64,000 nt of DNA from Micromonospora sp. HNM0581 (GCF_012726175.1 NZ_JAASAD010000001.1:124001-188000); one strand, 5' to 3'. Positions 33,977-43,781 are shown, counted from the stretch's first letter. Program-made: numbers and translations. Notes: a model not told the origin generated them from the sequence alone.

Positions 33977-34936
33977 GTGACGTCCACACAATCCGCGTGG
34001 GGCATTGGCCTGGCCACCGTCACCGCCGAGGACCAGGTACTCGACACCTGGTACCCGACAGGCAAGCTGGGCCTCGGCGAACTGCCGCTGGTCGCCGGTG
34101 AGGACGAGGCCGACGTGCTGGACCTGCCGCCTGGCGCGATCGGCGACCGGGCCCTGCCGGGTCTGCGTACCATCCAGGTGGTCACCGTCATCGGTGCGCT
34201 CGACGACCCGATCAAGGATACGGCGGACGCGTACCTGAGGTTGCACCTGCTCTCCCACCGCCTGGTGCGCCCCAACGAGATCAACCTCGACGGCATCTTC
34301 GGGAAACTGGCGAACGTGGCCTGGACCTCAGCCGGGCCGTGCCCGCCGGAGCGGGTGGACGAATTGCGCGTCATCGAGCGGGCCGCCGGTCGCCACCTCG
34401 GGGTGTACGGGTTGGACAAGTTTCCCCGGATGACCGACTACGTGGTGCCCTCCGGGGTGCGGATCGCCGACGCCGACCGGGTCCGGCTCGGTGCCCATCT
34501 CGCCTCCGGCACGACCGTCATGCACGAGGGGTTCGTCAACTTCAACGCCGGCACGCTCGGCACCTCGATGGTCGAGGGGCGCATCGTGCAGGGTGTGGTG
34601 GTGGGTGACGGTTCGGACATCGGCGGCGGCGCCTCCATCATGGGCACCCTCTCGGGCGGCGGCACCGACAAGGTACGGATCGGCGAGCGTAGCCTGATCG
34701 GCGCCAACGCCGGTGTCGGCATCTCCCTCGGCGACGACTGCGTGGTCGAGGCAGGTTGCTACATCACCGCCGCCTCGAAGATCAGTCTGCCGGACGGTCG
34801 GGTCGTGAAGGCACGCGAGCTGTCCGGCGTCGACGGGCTGCTGTTCTGGCGAAACTCGGTCTCCGGAGCGCTGGAGGCCCGCCCCCGTACCGGCCGGGGC
34901 ATCGAGCTGAACGCAGCGCTGCACGCCAACGACTGA
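33977..34936 (+). CDS. dapD: Tetrahydrodipicolinate N-succinyltransferase
   Basis: A 319-residue enzyme that transfers succinyl from succinyl-CoA to tetrahydrodipicolinate. The C-terminal half contains left-handed beta-helix hexapeptide repeats ([39 protein letters not shown]). This is the actinobacterial DapD-2 type, shown by its longer N-terminal domain. GTG 33977 precedes the conserved start. Together with dapE and dapC in this window it covers the succinylase branch except for dapA, dapB and dapF. Confidence 0.96.
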   Translation: MTSTQSAWGIGLATVTAEDQVLDTWYPTGKLGLGELPLVAGEDEADVLDLPPGAIGDRALPGLRTIQVVTVIGALDDPIKDTADAYLRLHLLSHRLVRPNEINLDGIFGKLANVAWTSAGPCPPERVDELRVIERAAGRHLGVYGLDKFPRMTDYVVPSGVRIADADRVRLGAHLASGTTVMHEGFVNFNAGTLGTSMVEGRIVQGVVVGDGSDIGGGASIMGTLSGGGTDKVRIGERSLIGANAGVGISLGDDCVVEAGCYITAASKISLPDGRVVKARELSGVDGLLFWRNSVSGALEARPRTGRGIELNAALHAND

Positions 34937-34940
34937 GCTG

Positions 34941-34993
34941 CCGGGAAGGGCACCTTTGCCACGCCTCGTCTTCGGGAAAGGTGCCCTTCCGGG
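34941..34993 (+). terminator. Terminator hairpin between dapD and the subtilase gene
   Basis: GGAAGGGCACCTTT pairs with AAAGGTGCCCTTCC around a ~17-nt loop, with flanking CCGG pairs. It lies just after the dapD stop and 44 bp before the stop of the convergent protease gene, so it may serve both. Confidence 0.8.
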
Positions 34994-35036
34994 CTAGCGG
35001 TCGCATCCGGTGGGGTGCCGGATCCGACGGTGTGGA

Positions 35037-38000
35037 TCACCGCAGGCGGTACGCCTGAATGGTCCGTTGGGTGACGGTGTTGCCGGCGGTGTCCCGGGCG
35101 GTGGCCCGCAGCGACACGTGTCCCGGGCCACGCGGGTGCCGAACCGTGGCCTCCCAGCCGTTGTCGGCCTTGCGCAGCTTGGCGCGCTGCCATCGTTTCC
35201 CGCCATCGTAGGAGACCTCGACCGTCAGGGACGCCGTCCTCGCCACCGATGCGCCGGGTTGGGGCTGCACCACGACCGGAACCACGAAGGATCGGCCCGC
35301 CGGTGCGGTGTTCCGCTCGTCGAGCCGCGGCGTGAAGCGGATCACCGAGACGGGCAGCCGGAACGGGTCGTCACCGCGGACGTGCCGGGAGCGGAAGGTC
35401 CAGGTGGTAGCGACCTCGCTGCTCAGATCGGTCACGCTCCGCTTCGCTGACGTCTCCAGCCGGTAGCTGGCGGAACCAGCCGGCACCTCGAACTGCCCCC
35501 ATCCGGTGCCGGTGGTCTCCTCGACCAGTCTGCCGTTGCGGTACAGGGCGGTACGCGAGACGTCGGCGAGCGAAGCTCCTTCATGTCCTGCTGCGTCGCC
35601 GTACATCGTCGTCGAGAGGGTGATCAGATCGCCCTGCCGGGTCAGTCCCTGGCCCGGCCAGCCAGGCACCGCGAACGAAGGCCCGTAGGCAGCGCCGCTC
35701 CACGAGTCCCGGTAGGTCCGTCCACCCCGGTACGCCACTGGCTCCGACCACAGCATGGCCACCGGTTCGAGCCAGGGTGAGTCGTCGCTCGGTGCGCCGA
35801 ACCACAGGTCGGTGCTCCACCGCACGTCGGCGGTGTTGAAGTACTCGGTCCGCTTGCTCGGCAACGTGACCGGTAGCCCGAGCGCCCAGCCGCCCACCTC
35901 CGGCTCGAAGGCGGGGAAGGCCATCCGGTCGGCCACGGTGTCCGGGTAGCCGTCCCGGAACGTCTGCTTGACGGTGGCCAGATCGCTGGTCCGGTAGTGC
36001 CGGGTGAAACCGTTCGGCATCCAGCCCCGCACCATCTCGGCGAGGGCGTACAGGTACGGACTGCTCGCCGCTTCCTGGTCGGCGAACTGACTGGTGATCA
36101 CGGCGTAGAACCCGTCCTGCGTCGTCCGTGGCCCGATCCGACCGGTGAAGATGTCGTCGAAGTCGCCGGCGACCACGCCGAAACTGGCTCCGCCGCCATC
36201 GACCAGGAACGTCGCGTCGACGGCGACGAAGGCGGGCGTCGCGGCCCGGTCCGGCACGCTCATCCGCACCGGACCTGCCGTACGCGCATCGACGACGAGT
36301 TCGATGTCGGCGTCGACGACCAGCTCCGGTCGGGTCAGCAGGGTCAGGTTGCCGCCCTCCTCGTCGTCGACGAAACTGGCCAGCCCGTACCGTCCCTTCG
36401 GGATCCGCACCTCGGTGGTGCCCTCCGGGTCGTACACGGAGTGCTCGCTGAAGTCGTCGAGTCCGATCAGGAAGGTCGCGGAGTTGTCCGGCTCGGCGCC
36501 GTCACGGTCGAGGTGACGCAGGGTGAGCGTGTAGCTTTCCACCTCCTTGTTCACCGCCAGTGGGGTGAGCGCCACCAGGTCACCGGAGCGGGCGACCACC
36601 CGGCCGGTGTAGTGACCCTCCGGGCCGACGCCGCTGGTGTCGACGGTGACCGTGGTGGATGCCGTACCGCCGGGCGGTACCTGGAGCTGCGGGGCCCCCA
36701 ACGTGAACATGCCCTCGGGGGCCGCTTCGCGGTCCGGTCCGGTGGCGTCGACACTGAGTGTCAAGGTGAGTGGTGTGGTGCCGGTGTTACGCCAGGTCAC
36801 CTCGCGCTCGATCGGTTCGTCGTCGTCGTGGGGCCACAGCGTCCGGCCGAACGAGACGCTGGCCGGCTCGCTGACCACGGACTGGGCGATGGCCCGCGCC
36901 ACGTCGACCCGGCCGGCGCCCTGCTGGTACGCGGTCAAGTCCGGATCCGGTTTGGCCGAGGCCATCAGGGTGGCCTTGAGTCGCTCCGGTGTCGCATCGG
37001 GGTGCTGCTGGGCGAGCAGTGCCGCCGCACCGGCGACGTGGGGTGCGGACATCGAGGTACCGGAGAGCGAGACGTACTGTCCTCCGACGGGTTCACCGAG
37101 CTCGGTGCCCTGCCCCCGGGCGGCCACGATGTCGACTCCCGGTGCCAAGACGTCCGGCTTGAGACCGTCGTCTCCGACCCGTGGACCCTGGCTGGAGAAG
37201 TCGGCGAGCTGGTCGTCCCGGTCGACGGCACCGACAGCGAGCGCGGCGTCCGCGCTGGCCGGTGAGCTGACGCTGCCGACCCGTCCGTCGTTGCCGGCGG
37301 AGATCACGAAAAGGGTGCCGGTCTGCTCGGTCAGTGTGTTCACCGCCTCCTCCAGCGGGTCGACACCCGGGCTGTCCGTGCCACCGAGGCTGACATTCAC
37401 CACGTCGGCCCGGGCCTCGGTGGCGGCCCACTGCATCCCCGCCAGGATGGCCGACTCCGCGCACCCGATCCCTTCGCAGACCTTGCCGGAGAGCAGGGTC
37501 GCGTCGGGTGCCACCCCGCGGTGACGGCCGTCGGAGGCGGCGCCGCTGCCCACGATGGTCGAGGCGACGTGGGTGCCGTGCCCTACCAGGTCGCCCGGGT
37601 CCGGGTCCTCGGAGAAGTTCCTCGCCTCGGCCACCCGGCCGGCCAGGTCGGGATGCGCGGCGTCGACACCGGTGTCCAGCACCGCGACGCGTACCCCTTG
37701 ACCGGTGTAGCCGGCCTGGTGGGCGGCGGGTGCCCCGATCTGCGGCACGCTGTGTTCCAGTGTCAGTTGTCGCCGGCCGTCGAGCCAGACCTGCTCGACA
37801 CCCCCCGCCGCGTCGAACCGGGCACCGGTGGATTCGCCGGCACCGGCGACCGTGGCCCAGAACCGGCCCGTCTGCCGCTTGTCGGCGGTTGCCGCGACAC
37901 CTCCGATGGCGGCCAGGTCACGGGTGACGGTCAAGCCGTCGGGCGCACCGGCCCGCCGGGCCGTCGCCCGGTAGGTGACGAGCAGGGGCAGGTCGTCGCG

Positions 38001-38375
38001 GTGCGCGTCGTCGTAGTCGGCGGCGACCAGTCCGGCCACGTCGAAGAGCCGGCGATCGAGCCGTCCGTCGCGGATCATCGGCAGGGCGTCCTGCGGCACC
38101 ACCCAGAGGTGGTTCCGCTCCCGCCGGGTGATGAAACGGATGTCGTCCCGACCTTCGGCCGGGCGTACGCTCGCCCCGGCCGAGGTGACGGTCACCTGGT
38201 CTCCGGTGATCAGGGTGACGGTGGCCGCTTCGCCACCGGTGGCCGGTCGGCCGTCGGCACCGCTGGCCGGTGGGGCCGCTGCCGGCGAAGTCGGCGCGGC
38301 CGTGGCCGCCACCGGTACGCCGAGCACCAGACCCAGTACGAGTCCGGTGGCGGTCAGTCTGCTCCTTCGTCGCAA
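35037..38375 (-). CDS. Secreted subtilisin-like serine protease (S8) with long C-terminal region
   Basis: A 1112-residue preproprotein. The signal peptide (1-27) is followed by an inhibitor-like propeptide, then the S8 domain with Asp234 (AVLDTGVD), His266 (GHGTHV), oxyanion Asn362 (SAGNDG) and Ser441 (GTSMSAPHVAG). About 600 further residues hold beta-sandwich/Ig-like modules. I prefer the TTG at 38375, because GAGGAGG sits 5 nt before it and the following LRRRSRL begins a normal signal peptide; an upstream GTG (38426) would put 17 extra residues before it with no ribosome-binding site. An operator-like palindrome lies just upstream. Confidence 0.93.
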   Translation of the reverse strand: MRRRSRLTATGLVLGLVLGVPVAATAAPTSPAAAPPASGADGRPATGGEAATVTLITGDQVTVTSAGASVRPAEGRDDIRFITRRERNHLWVVPQDALPMIRDGRLDRRLFDVAGLVAADYDDAHRDDLPLLVTYRATARRAGAPDGLTVTRDLAAIGGVAATADKRQTGRFWATVAGAGESTGARFDAAGGVEQVWLDGRRQLTLEHSVPQIGAPAAHQAGYTGQGVRVAVLDTGVDAAHPDLAGRVAEARNFSEDPDPGDLVGHGTHVASTIVGSGAASDGRHRGVAPDATLLSGKVCEGIGCAESAILAGMQWAATEARADVVNVSLGGTDSPGVDPLEEAVNTLTEQTGTLFVISAGNDGRVGSVSSPASADAALAVGAVDRDDQLADFSSQGPRVGDDGLKPDVLAPGVDIVAARGQGTELGEPVGGQYVSLSGTSMSAPHVAGAAALLAQQHPDATPERLKATLMASAKPDPDLTAYQQGAGRVDVARAIAQSVVSEPASVSFGRTLWPHDDDEPIEREVTWRNTGTTPLTLTLSVDATGPDREAAPEGMFTLGAPQLQVPPGGTASTTVTVDTSGVGPEGHYTGRVVARSGDLVALTPLAVNKEVESYTLTLRHLDRDGAEPDNSATFLIGLDDFSEHSVYDPEGTTEVRIPKGRYGLASFVDDEEGGNLTLLTRPELVVDADIELVVDARTAGPVRMSVPDRAATPAFVAVDATFLVDGGGASFGVVAGDFDDIFTGRIGPRTTQDGFYAVITSQFADQEAASSPYLYALAEMVRGWMPNGFTRHYRTSDLATVKQTFRDGYPDTVADRMAFPAFEPEVGGWALGLPVTLPSKRTEYFNTADVRWSTDLWFGAPSDDSPWLEPVAMLWSEPVAYRGGRTYRDSWSGAAYGPSFAVPGWPGQGLTRQGDLITLSTTMYGDAAGHEGASLADVSRTALYRNGRLVEETTGTGWGQFEVPAGSASYRLETSAKRSVTDLSSEVATTWTFRSRHVRGDDPFRLPVSVIRFTPRLDERNTAPAGRSFVVPVVVQPQPGASVARTASLTVEVSYDGGKRWQRAKLRKADNGWEATVRHPRGPGHVSLRATARDTAGNTVTQRTIQAYRLR

Positions 38376-38798
38376 CTGAATCCTCCTCTGGAAGCGTCTC
38401 CATCGATGTACGCCACATCGACTCACCCCAGAGTTGCATACTCAGTATGCAACACGGGGTCGAGAATTTGACGAAGTTGAGTCGCCGGCGAGGCAACCCC
38501 GGGCACGGTCGGACAGGTGAGGTCCATCCAGGACCGACCCCCACCACAGGTGCCTCGACGGCGGATCACCGACCCCCACCGGAGTCACTGTCGGTGTCTA
38601 CCGGCGCTCGGGGCGGGTGTCATCATCGGCCGGGAGCTACCGGCGGATCTCGTAGCGATCGGCGGTCCAGACCGACCGACACGCCAGACCGACTGACCAC
38701 AATGACCCTTCTAGCTGGGGAAACACCCCCATGACCAGTGGCACCCGAGCCACCATGTCAGGCACTGTAGGTGACAGGTGCGTCACCGGGAGGCTCAC
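38376..38798. other. 423-bp divergent intergenic region
   Basis: Contains the 21-bp palindrome at 38433-38453 near the protease start and otherwise no obvious gene. A short stretch around 38700-38760 holds two weak ATG codons without ribosome-binding sites. It presumably carries divergent promoters for the protease and the membrane hydrolase. Confidence 0.6.
38433..38453. promoter_or_regulatory. 21-bp palindromic operator upstream of the subtilase gene
   Basis: GTTGCATACT-C-AGTATGCAAC is a perfect inverted repeat with 10-bp arms and a one-base centre, 58 bp before the TTG start. Symmetry and AT content suit a dimeric repressor (GntR- or PadR-like spacing). The regulator is not encoded next to it. 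Confidence 0.7.
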
Positions 38799-41429
38799 AT
38801 GGGAGGCCGGATCCTCGAACTACGCGTACACGGAGTGTCAAACACACCGCCGGCCGAGACCCTCGGCCTGACGGCTGAGCCGGGCGACGAACCACCCCAG
38901 CCACGGCTCGTCGCCGGCGGCCCGGTCACCGGCTTCTACCGCCTACCGAACGCCGCGCCGCGCGACCCGATCGTCGTCGAGGCGTACAGCTGGGGGCAGT
39001 TGACCTCCGGTGCGCGCACCGCCCGCGACATCGAGCGTGCCCTGTGGACACTGCTACTACCGTTCACCCTGGCCAACGTCGCCCTGCACGCCCGGCCGGG
39101 CATACCGGCGGACCCCAAAACCGAACGGCTGGCCAGTCGCTCCGGCGTGGCGGCCTGGCTGATCCGGCTCTTCTGCCTGACCCTGACGGGCACACCCGTG
39201 CTCGCCATGACCGGGGTCGGCATCGATCTCATCGGCTGGCAGTGCGTGGACGAGGCCTGTCTCAGCCGGATTCCCGGCCCGTGGGGCTTCCTCGCCAACG
39301 CCTGGTGGCAGCAGGGTGGTCGGGCCCTGGCCGTGGGCCTGACCGTACCGCTCGCCATGATCGCAGTGCTCGGTCTGGTGACCTGGCGTACCTACCAGTA
39401 CGAGGCGGTGATGCCGGCCGACCCCACCACGAATCCGGCGGCACGTCGCACCCCACCTCCGGCCGACGTCGACGTACCACTCGGTCAGCCCATGCAGGAC
39501 CCATCGCCCGCCACCGAGCCAGCACCTGAACCTTTGGCCAATCCTCTACAGGATCCGACGTTCTGGTGGGGCGAGGGGCAGCTACGCCGCGCTGCCGTAC
39601 TGCACCTGTGCATCGGCACGGTGGTGGCGGCAGCGGTCCCACTCGGCACGGTCTCGGTACTCGACCCGCCGCACGGCGCCCGAGCGGCTGTCACCTGGTC
39701 GGCCGTGGCTGCGTTCACCGCCGTCGTGGCGATCACGCTCGTCGCCATAGGGCGGCCCTTCCTGAGCCGGCGCGACGGCGCCACCCCACTCGGCAGATGG
39801 AGCATCGCGGTCATCGTCCTCACCGGAATCGGCCTGACCGGGACCTTTGTGGTGCTGCTACTACCCGACACCACAGCCGGCGTCACATTTGTCGACCTAC
39901 GTCCGCCCGTCGGCTGCGAACAGGATCCGACGCAGCCCGGATGCCTCACCGACCGCTCGCTTCCGGGCTTCGACCGGGTCGTCGCCTGGCTGGGAACCGG
40001 CCAACTGCTCCTGCTCATCGCCATCGGCGCGACCGCTCGCTCCGGTCGGCGCGGTGGCGCCACCTCAGCCGTCGCCGCGCTGCTGATCGTCCCCGGTGCG
40101 GCCTGGTGCCACGGCTGGCTACCCGCCGCGCCACCGGCCCCGATCGCGCTGTGGCAGTTGGTCCTGCCCTTGCTCGCCCTCGCCTCCATCGGTCTGCTGC
40201 TGCCCCGGACCCGCCCCACGAAAATCAAGCAACCACTCGAACCGCACACCGACCTGGCCTGGCACGGACGCGCGCCCGCCGTCATCGCCGGCTTCGGCTG
40301 GCTACTCTGCCTGGCTTACAGCACCGGCGTGCTCTACTGGGTCACCAACCTGCTCAACGACGGGGACGCAACCGGCGAACGACCCCTGGTGGTCCCGCCG
40401 ACCCCGGTGACCTGGGCCGGCCTGGCCTTCGCCGCCGCGCTGCTGATACTCGCCCTGATCGGCGTCCGCGCCGTGGTGCTCTTCCACCTGCTACGCCGTC
40501 GGGAGTACGCCCAACTGGCCGCCCGAAGCGACCAGTTGTCCGCACACGACCTGCGCCGCGCCCGGGACGTCAGCTCCCACCAGGCGCTGCACCGGCTGGT
40601 CGGCGAACACGCCCTGCGCCTGACCGGTTGGTACGCCAGCGCGCTGGCGGTGCTCGCCATCGTGGCCTGCGCAGCCGTACTTGCCTGGCCCCTCCCGGCG
40701 AACACGACGACCGGCGGTGCCGTTGTCGTCATGAACTCCGTGGCGGATCTCGGCGACGCACTACTCGGCTGGCTGCCGGTGGCGGTGGCCGCCGTCGGCA
40801 TGCTGGTCTACCGCAAGAACACCATCCGACGGTCCGTCGGCGTGGTCTGGGACGTGGGAACCTTCTGGCCACGCGCCGCCCACCCGCTGGCACCGCCCAG
40901 CTACGCGGAACGGGCGGTACCCGAACTACTCACCCGCTCCGCCGGGCTGATCGCGCTCGCCGAGCACGACCCACGCAGGGTGGACGGCATCATCCTCTCC
41001 GGGCACAGCCAGGGCACGGTGATCTGCACCGCGGTCATCCTCCAGATGCCGAACCGCTGGCGACACCGGATCTGGTTCTTCTCCTACGGCTGCCAACTGA
41101 CCCGACTCTACGGTCGGGTCTTTCCCGCCTACTTCGGACCCGACCGGCTGCCGGTGCTGGCCGAGGCGCTGGCCCGTCCCGGCGGCGGAACCCGGTGGAC
41201 GAACTTCTGGCGGGACACCGACCCCCTGGGTTGGCCGGTCACCGCCGGGGAACGGGACATTGCGGTCATCGACCCCGAGGCGCTGCATCCCAGCGACGGT
41301 GAAATCGCCGATCCACCGATCCGCAGCCACAGCGGCTACCCGGACGCCGCCGAGTTCCAGCGGGAGAGATCCCGGGTGGCGTGGCTCCTACGGCGGGCCG
41401 TCCCGTCACCCCGACGGGAGCTCCGCTAG
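38799..41429 (+). CDS. Membrane-embedded alpha/beta-hydrolase-like protein
   Basis: An 876-residue protein. Residues 5-13 (ILELRVHGV) look like a hydrolase beta-strand followed by the oxyanion HG. About 12-13 hydrophobic segments occupy residues ~80-690. The C-terminal region then presents a classical nucleophile elbow GHSQG (Ser737) and a late HS-G-Y segment that could supply the catalytic histidine. So the hydrolase fold appears split by a transmembrane domain. The proline-rich cytoplasmic loop at ~205-245 is probably disordered. Start ATG 38799 follows GGGAGG. The substrate is unknown; a lipid or ester is the natural guess. Confidence 0.8.
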   Translation: MGGRILELRVHGVSNTPPAETLGLTAEPGDEPPQPRLVAGGPVTGFYRLPNAAPRDPIVVEAYSWGQLTSGARTARDIERALWTLLLPFTLANVALHARPGIPADPKTERLASRSGVAAWLIRLFCLTLTGTPVLAMTGVGIDLIGWQCVDEACLSRIPGPWGFLANAWWQQGGRALAVGLTVPLAMIAVLGLVTWRTYQYEAVMPADPTTNPAARRTPPPADVDVPLGQPMQDPSPATEPAPEPLANPLQDPTFWWGEGQLRRAAVLHLCIGTVVAAAVPLGTVSVLDPPHGARAAVTWSAVAAFTAVVAITLVAIGRPFLSRRDGATPLGRWSIAVIVLTGIGLTGTFVVLLLPDTTAGVTFVDLRPPVGCEQDPTQPGCLTDRSLPGFDRVVAWLGTGQLLLLIAIGATARSGRRGGATSAVAALLIVPGAAWCHGWLPAAPPAPIALWQLVLPLLALASIGLLLPRTRPTKIKQPLEPHTDLAWHGRAPAVIAGFGWLLCLAYSTGVLYWVTNLLNDGDATGERPLVVPPTPVTWAGLAFAAALLILALIGVRAVVLFHLLRRREYAQLAARSDQLSAHDLRRARDVSSHQALHRLVGEHALRLTGWYASALAVLAIVACAAVLAWPLPANTTTGGAVVVMNSVADLGDALLGWLPVAVAAVGMLVYRKNTIRRSVGVVWDVGTFWPRAAHPLAPPSYAERAVPELLTRSAGLIALAEHDPRRVDGIILSGHSQGTVICTAVILQMPNRWRHRIWFFSYGCQLTRLYGRVFPAYFGPDRLPVLAEALARPGGGTRWTNFWRDTDPLGWPVTAGERDIAVIDPEALHPSDGEIADPPIRSHSGYPDAAEFQRERSRVAWLLRRAVPSPRRELR

Positions 41430-42053
41430 GCGTACCGTCAGGTCGGCACGGTCGACGGTGCCGGCCACGAGTGCCGCGTTCACCTCGTCGCTGCCCAGCG
41501 CCCAGGCTCGGGCGTCCTGCTCCGACCTGCCGTACGCCAAATGACGGGCGATCAGTCGACGACGCCGCAGATCGGCGTCGAGATCCAGGAACCACGCCTC
41601 GTGCAGCAGGGCACGCACCTCGTCCCAGGGCCAGTCGGGGATCAACAGGTAGTTGCCCTCGGTAACCACCAGTCGGACCTCCGGCGGAACCTCGATCGCC
41701 CCGGCGATCGGCTCCTCCAGATCCCTGCGGAACTGCGGCGCCCAGACCGACGTCGGCTCCTTACGCCGTAGGCGACGCAGCAGTGAGACATACCCGTTGG
41801 CGTCGAACGTGTCGATCGAGCCCTTTCGCAGCTCCCGACCAAGCCGATGCAGCTCGTCCTGAGCGAGGTGGAAGCCGTCCATCGGCACCAGCCGAGCAGC
41901 CGGGCCGATCGCCTCGACCACCTGTGCGGCGAGCGTGGACTTGCCGGCCCCAGGTGCACCGGTGATGCCGAGCAGCTGCCTCGGCCCGGCATCAGCCAGC
42001 CGCTGGGCCCGCTCCAGCAGCGCCTCGACCGACAACACCTGCGCGACGGTCAT
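41406..42053 (-). CDS. Nucleoside/nucleotide kinase family protein (uridine kinase-like P-loop)
   Basis: A 215-residue P-loop kinase. Walker A is GITGAPGAGKST (around 30-40), followed by MDGFHL and LVVTEGNYLLIP, both diagnostic of the uridine kinase/PanK-like FrcK group. The likely substrate is a nucleoside or sugar-related small molecule; I cannot say which. Its last 24 bp overlap the end of the convergent membrane hydrolase gene. It starts at ATG 42053, sharing one base with the stop of the SIMPL gene (TGATG). Confidence 0.85.
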   Translation of the reverse strand: MTVAQVLSVEALLERAQRLADAGPRQLLGITGAPGAGKSTLAAQVVEAIGPAARLVPMDGFHLAQDELHRLGRELRKGSIDTFDANGYVSLLRRLRRKEPTSVWAPQFRRDLEEPIAGAIEVPPEVRLVVTEGNYLLIPDWPWDEVRALLHEAWFLDLDADLRRRRLIARHLAYGRSEQDARAWALGSDEVNAALVAGTVDRADLTVRLAELPSG

Positions 42054-42700
42054 CAGGTCAGGACCGGCCGGCTGACGGTGAACCGGGCCCGGACCGCCGC
42101 GTGCACGCCCTGCGGCTGCGGGTCGAGTTCCAGTTCCGGTGGGCCACCTGCCTCGATCCCGCCGGTGTCGAACGCCATCCGGGTCATCATCGGCTGGGCG
42201 CTGCCGCCCTCGTCGGACAGCTCGACCAGGTCGGTCACCTCGGCACCGAGCGCCTCGGCGTACTCGCGGGCCCGCTGCAACGCGTCGGTGATCGCGGTGT
42301 GTCGGGCCTGCCGGTAGGCCGGGCTGTCCGGCCGCAGCGACCACCACGGACCGGCGACCTCGACCTGATCCTGATCCGCCAGGCGCAACATCAGCTCGCC
42401 GAGGGTGGTGAAGTCGGTGACCGTCACAGTGGTCACCACCGAACCGTGCCAGGCCACGATCCGCTCCCCGGAGCGACGCGTCTCGGGGCGCACCCGCAAC
42501 TCGCCGGTCTCACGTCGATCGATCGTCGGCCCGTACGAGTCGAGCAGCACCCGGATCGCCGCGGCCCGCTCGGCCAGCCGGGTCAGCGTCGTCTCCCGAT
42601 CCCGGTCTCGGGCCAGCGCGGTCACGGTGAACCGGGCGAGTTCCGGCGAGACCTCCCGGTACGCCTCGCCGCGCACGGTCACGACTGGTCCGTCCACCAT
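42053..42700 (-). CDS. SIMPL domain protein (DUF541)
   Basis: A 215-residue single-domain protein matching DUF541/SIMPL: VVTVRGEAYREVSPELARF at the start, and the ALQRAREYAEALGA repeat-like helix. There is no signal peptide, so it is cytosolic in this form, unlike exported proteobacterial relatives. SIMPL was named from a mammalian kinase-associated protein, and the bacterial function is unsettled. Translationally coupled to the downstream kinase gene. Confidence 0.88.
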   Translation of the reverse strand: MVDGPVVTVRGEAYREVSPELARFTVTALARDRDRETTLTRLAERAAAIRVLLDSYGPTIDRRETGELRVRPETRRSGERIVAWHGSVVTTVTVTDFTTLGELMLRLADQDQVEVAGPWWSLRPDSPAYRQARHTAITDALQRAREYAEALGAEVTDLVELSDEGGSAQPMMTRMAFDTGGIEAGGPPELELDPQPQGVHAAVRARFTVSRPVLT

Positions 42701-42750
42701 GCTTTCACCCTACTGGTGGGTCCGGTGCCGCGCCCAGCGATGAGCCGGCT

Positions 42751-43761
42751 TCAGACCTGCGGTAGCTGGGCGACATATGAGACGGTGCCGGCCCGGACGC
42801 GGCAGCCGCGGAGGTGGCCACCGGCCGCTCCGACGCCGTGCAGCCAGGCCACCTCGGCTGCCGCCGCGCCCGCAGGGAACGAGATCACCTGCTCGTGGTG
42901 CGGGCGACCGGCCAACTCGGCGCGGGCGGCACCCGCCTCGGTGTACCGGGCGTCGAGGGCTTCGACGTCATCGGCGCGCAGCGCGGCTGTCACCTCGTCG
43001 AGAAAGCCGGTGACCTGGGCCAACGCGGCCAGCACCTGGTCACGGTTGCCGCGTAGCATGTTCGCGGTGCGTTGCGCCGGGGTGCCGGCGACCCGGGTTC
43101 CGTCCCGGAAGCTACCGGCGGCCAACGCCAGCACCGCGTCCCGCACCGGCGAGCGGTGTGCCGCGCCGGCCAGCGCCCCGGCGAGCAGGTGCGGTACGTG
43201 CGAGGCGAGCGCCACCACGGCGTCGTGCCGGTCCGCCGCCATCGGCACCACCCGGGCGGCCAGAACGTCGGTGACCAGGGGGACGAGGCGGCGGAACGCG
43301 GCCAGCCCGTCCGGTGCGGGGCAGAGCACCCAGGCGGCTCCGGTGAACAACTCCGGCAGCGCCGCCGCGAGCCCCGCCCGGTCGGTGCCCGCCATCGGGT
43401 GCCCGGGTACGAACCGGCTGGTCAGCCCCTGTTCCGCGGCGAACGCCGCCAACTCGGCCTTGGTGCTGCCCACGTCGGTGAGCAGGCAGTCCGCGGTGGT
43501 GGCGGCGGCAACCTCGACCAGGGTCGCGGGCAACGTGGGCAGCGGTCCGCCGAGAAAGACCACATCCCGCCCGGCCACGGCGTCGGCCAGCCGCTCCGCC
43601 ATCGGTACGCCGGCCAGCCGGGCCTGCCCACGGGTTTTCCCGTCCGGATCCCAGCCGGTCACCTCGACTCCGGCGGCGTGCAGTCGGAGCAGCACCGAAC
43701 CACCGATCAGGCCGGTGCCGACCACCGCCGCCCGTAGCCGTGCGTCGTCCCCGAGCACCAT
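42751..43761 (-). CDS. tyrA: Prephenate/arogenate dehydrogenase
   Basis: A 336-residue NAD(P)-dependent enzyme of tyrosine biosynthesis. The Rossmann loop GTGLIGGS lies near residues 15-22; the catalytic His region reads VPGHPMAGTDRAG, and SHVPHLLAGAL is a further family mark. There is no chorismate mutase or ACT domain. The start ATG 43761 leaves a short N-terminus before the nucleotide-binding fold. It is divergent from the pair of tiny genes starting at 43782. Confidence 0.94.
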   Translation of the reverse strand: MVLGDDARLRAAVVGTGLIGGSVLLRLHAAGVEVTGWDPDGKTRGQARLAGVPMAERLADAVAGRDVVFLGGPLPTLPATLVEVAAATTADCLLTDVGSTKAELAAFAAEQGLTSRFVPGHPMAGTDRAGLAAALPELFTGAAWVLCPAPDGLAAFRRLVPLVTDVLAARVVPMAADRHDAVVALASHVPHLLAGALAGAAHRSPVRDAVLALAAGSFRDGTRVAGTPAQRTANMLRGNRDQVLAALAQVTGFLDEVTAALRADDVEALDARYTEAGAARAELAGRPHHEQVISFPAGAAAAEVAWLHGVGAAGGHLRGCRVRAGTVSYVAQLPQV

Positions 43762-43781
43762 CCGCGTACCTCGGCGTTCCC

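Noticed and set aside
39566-41302. 578-codon plus-strand frame inside the membrane hydrolase gene
   Set aside because: Same strand but a different frame; the sequence is nearly all Arg, Pro, Gly and Ala, typical of a shifted frame of a GC-rich gene, and it has no motif.
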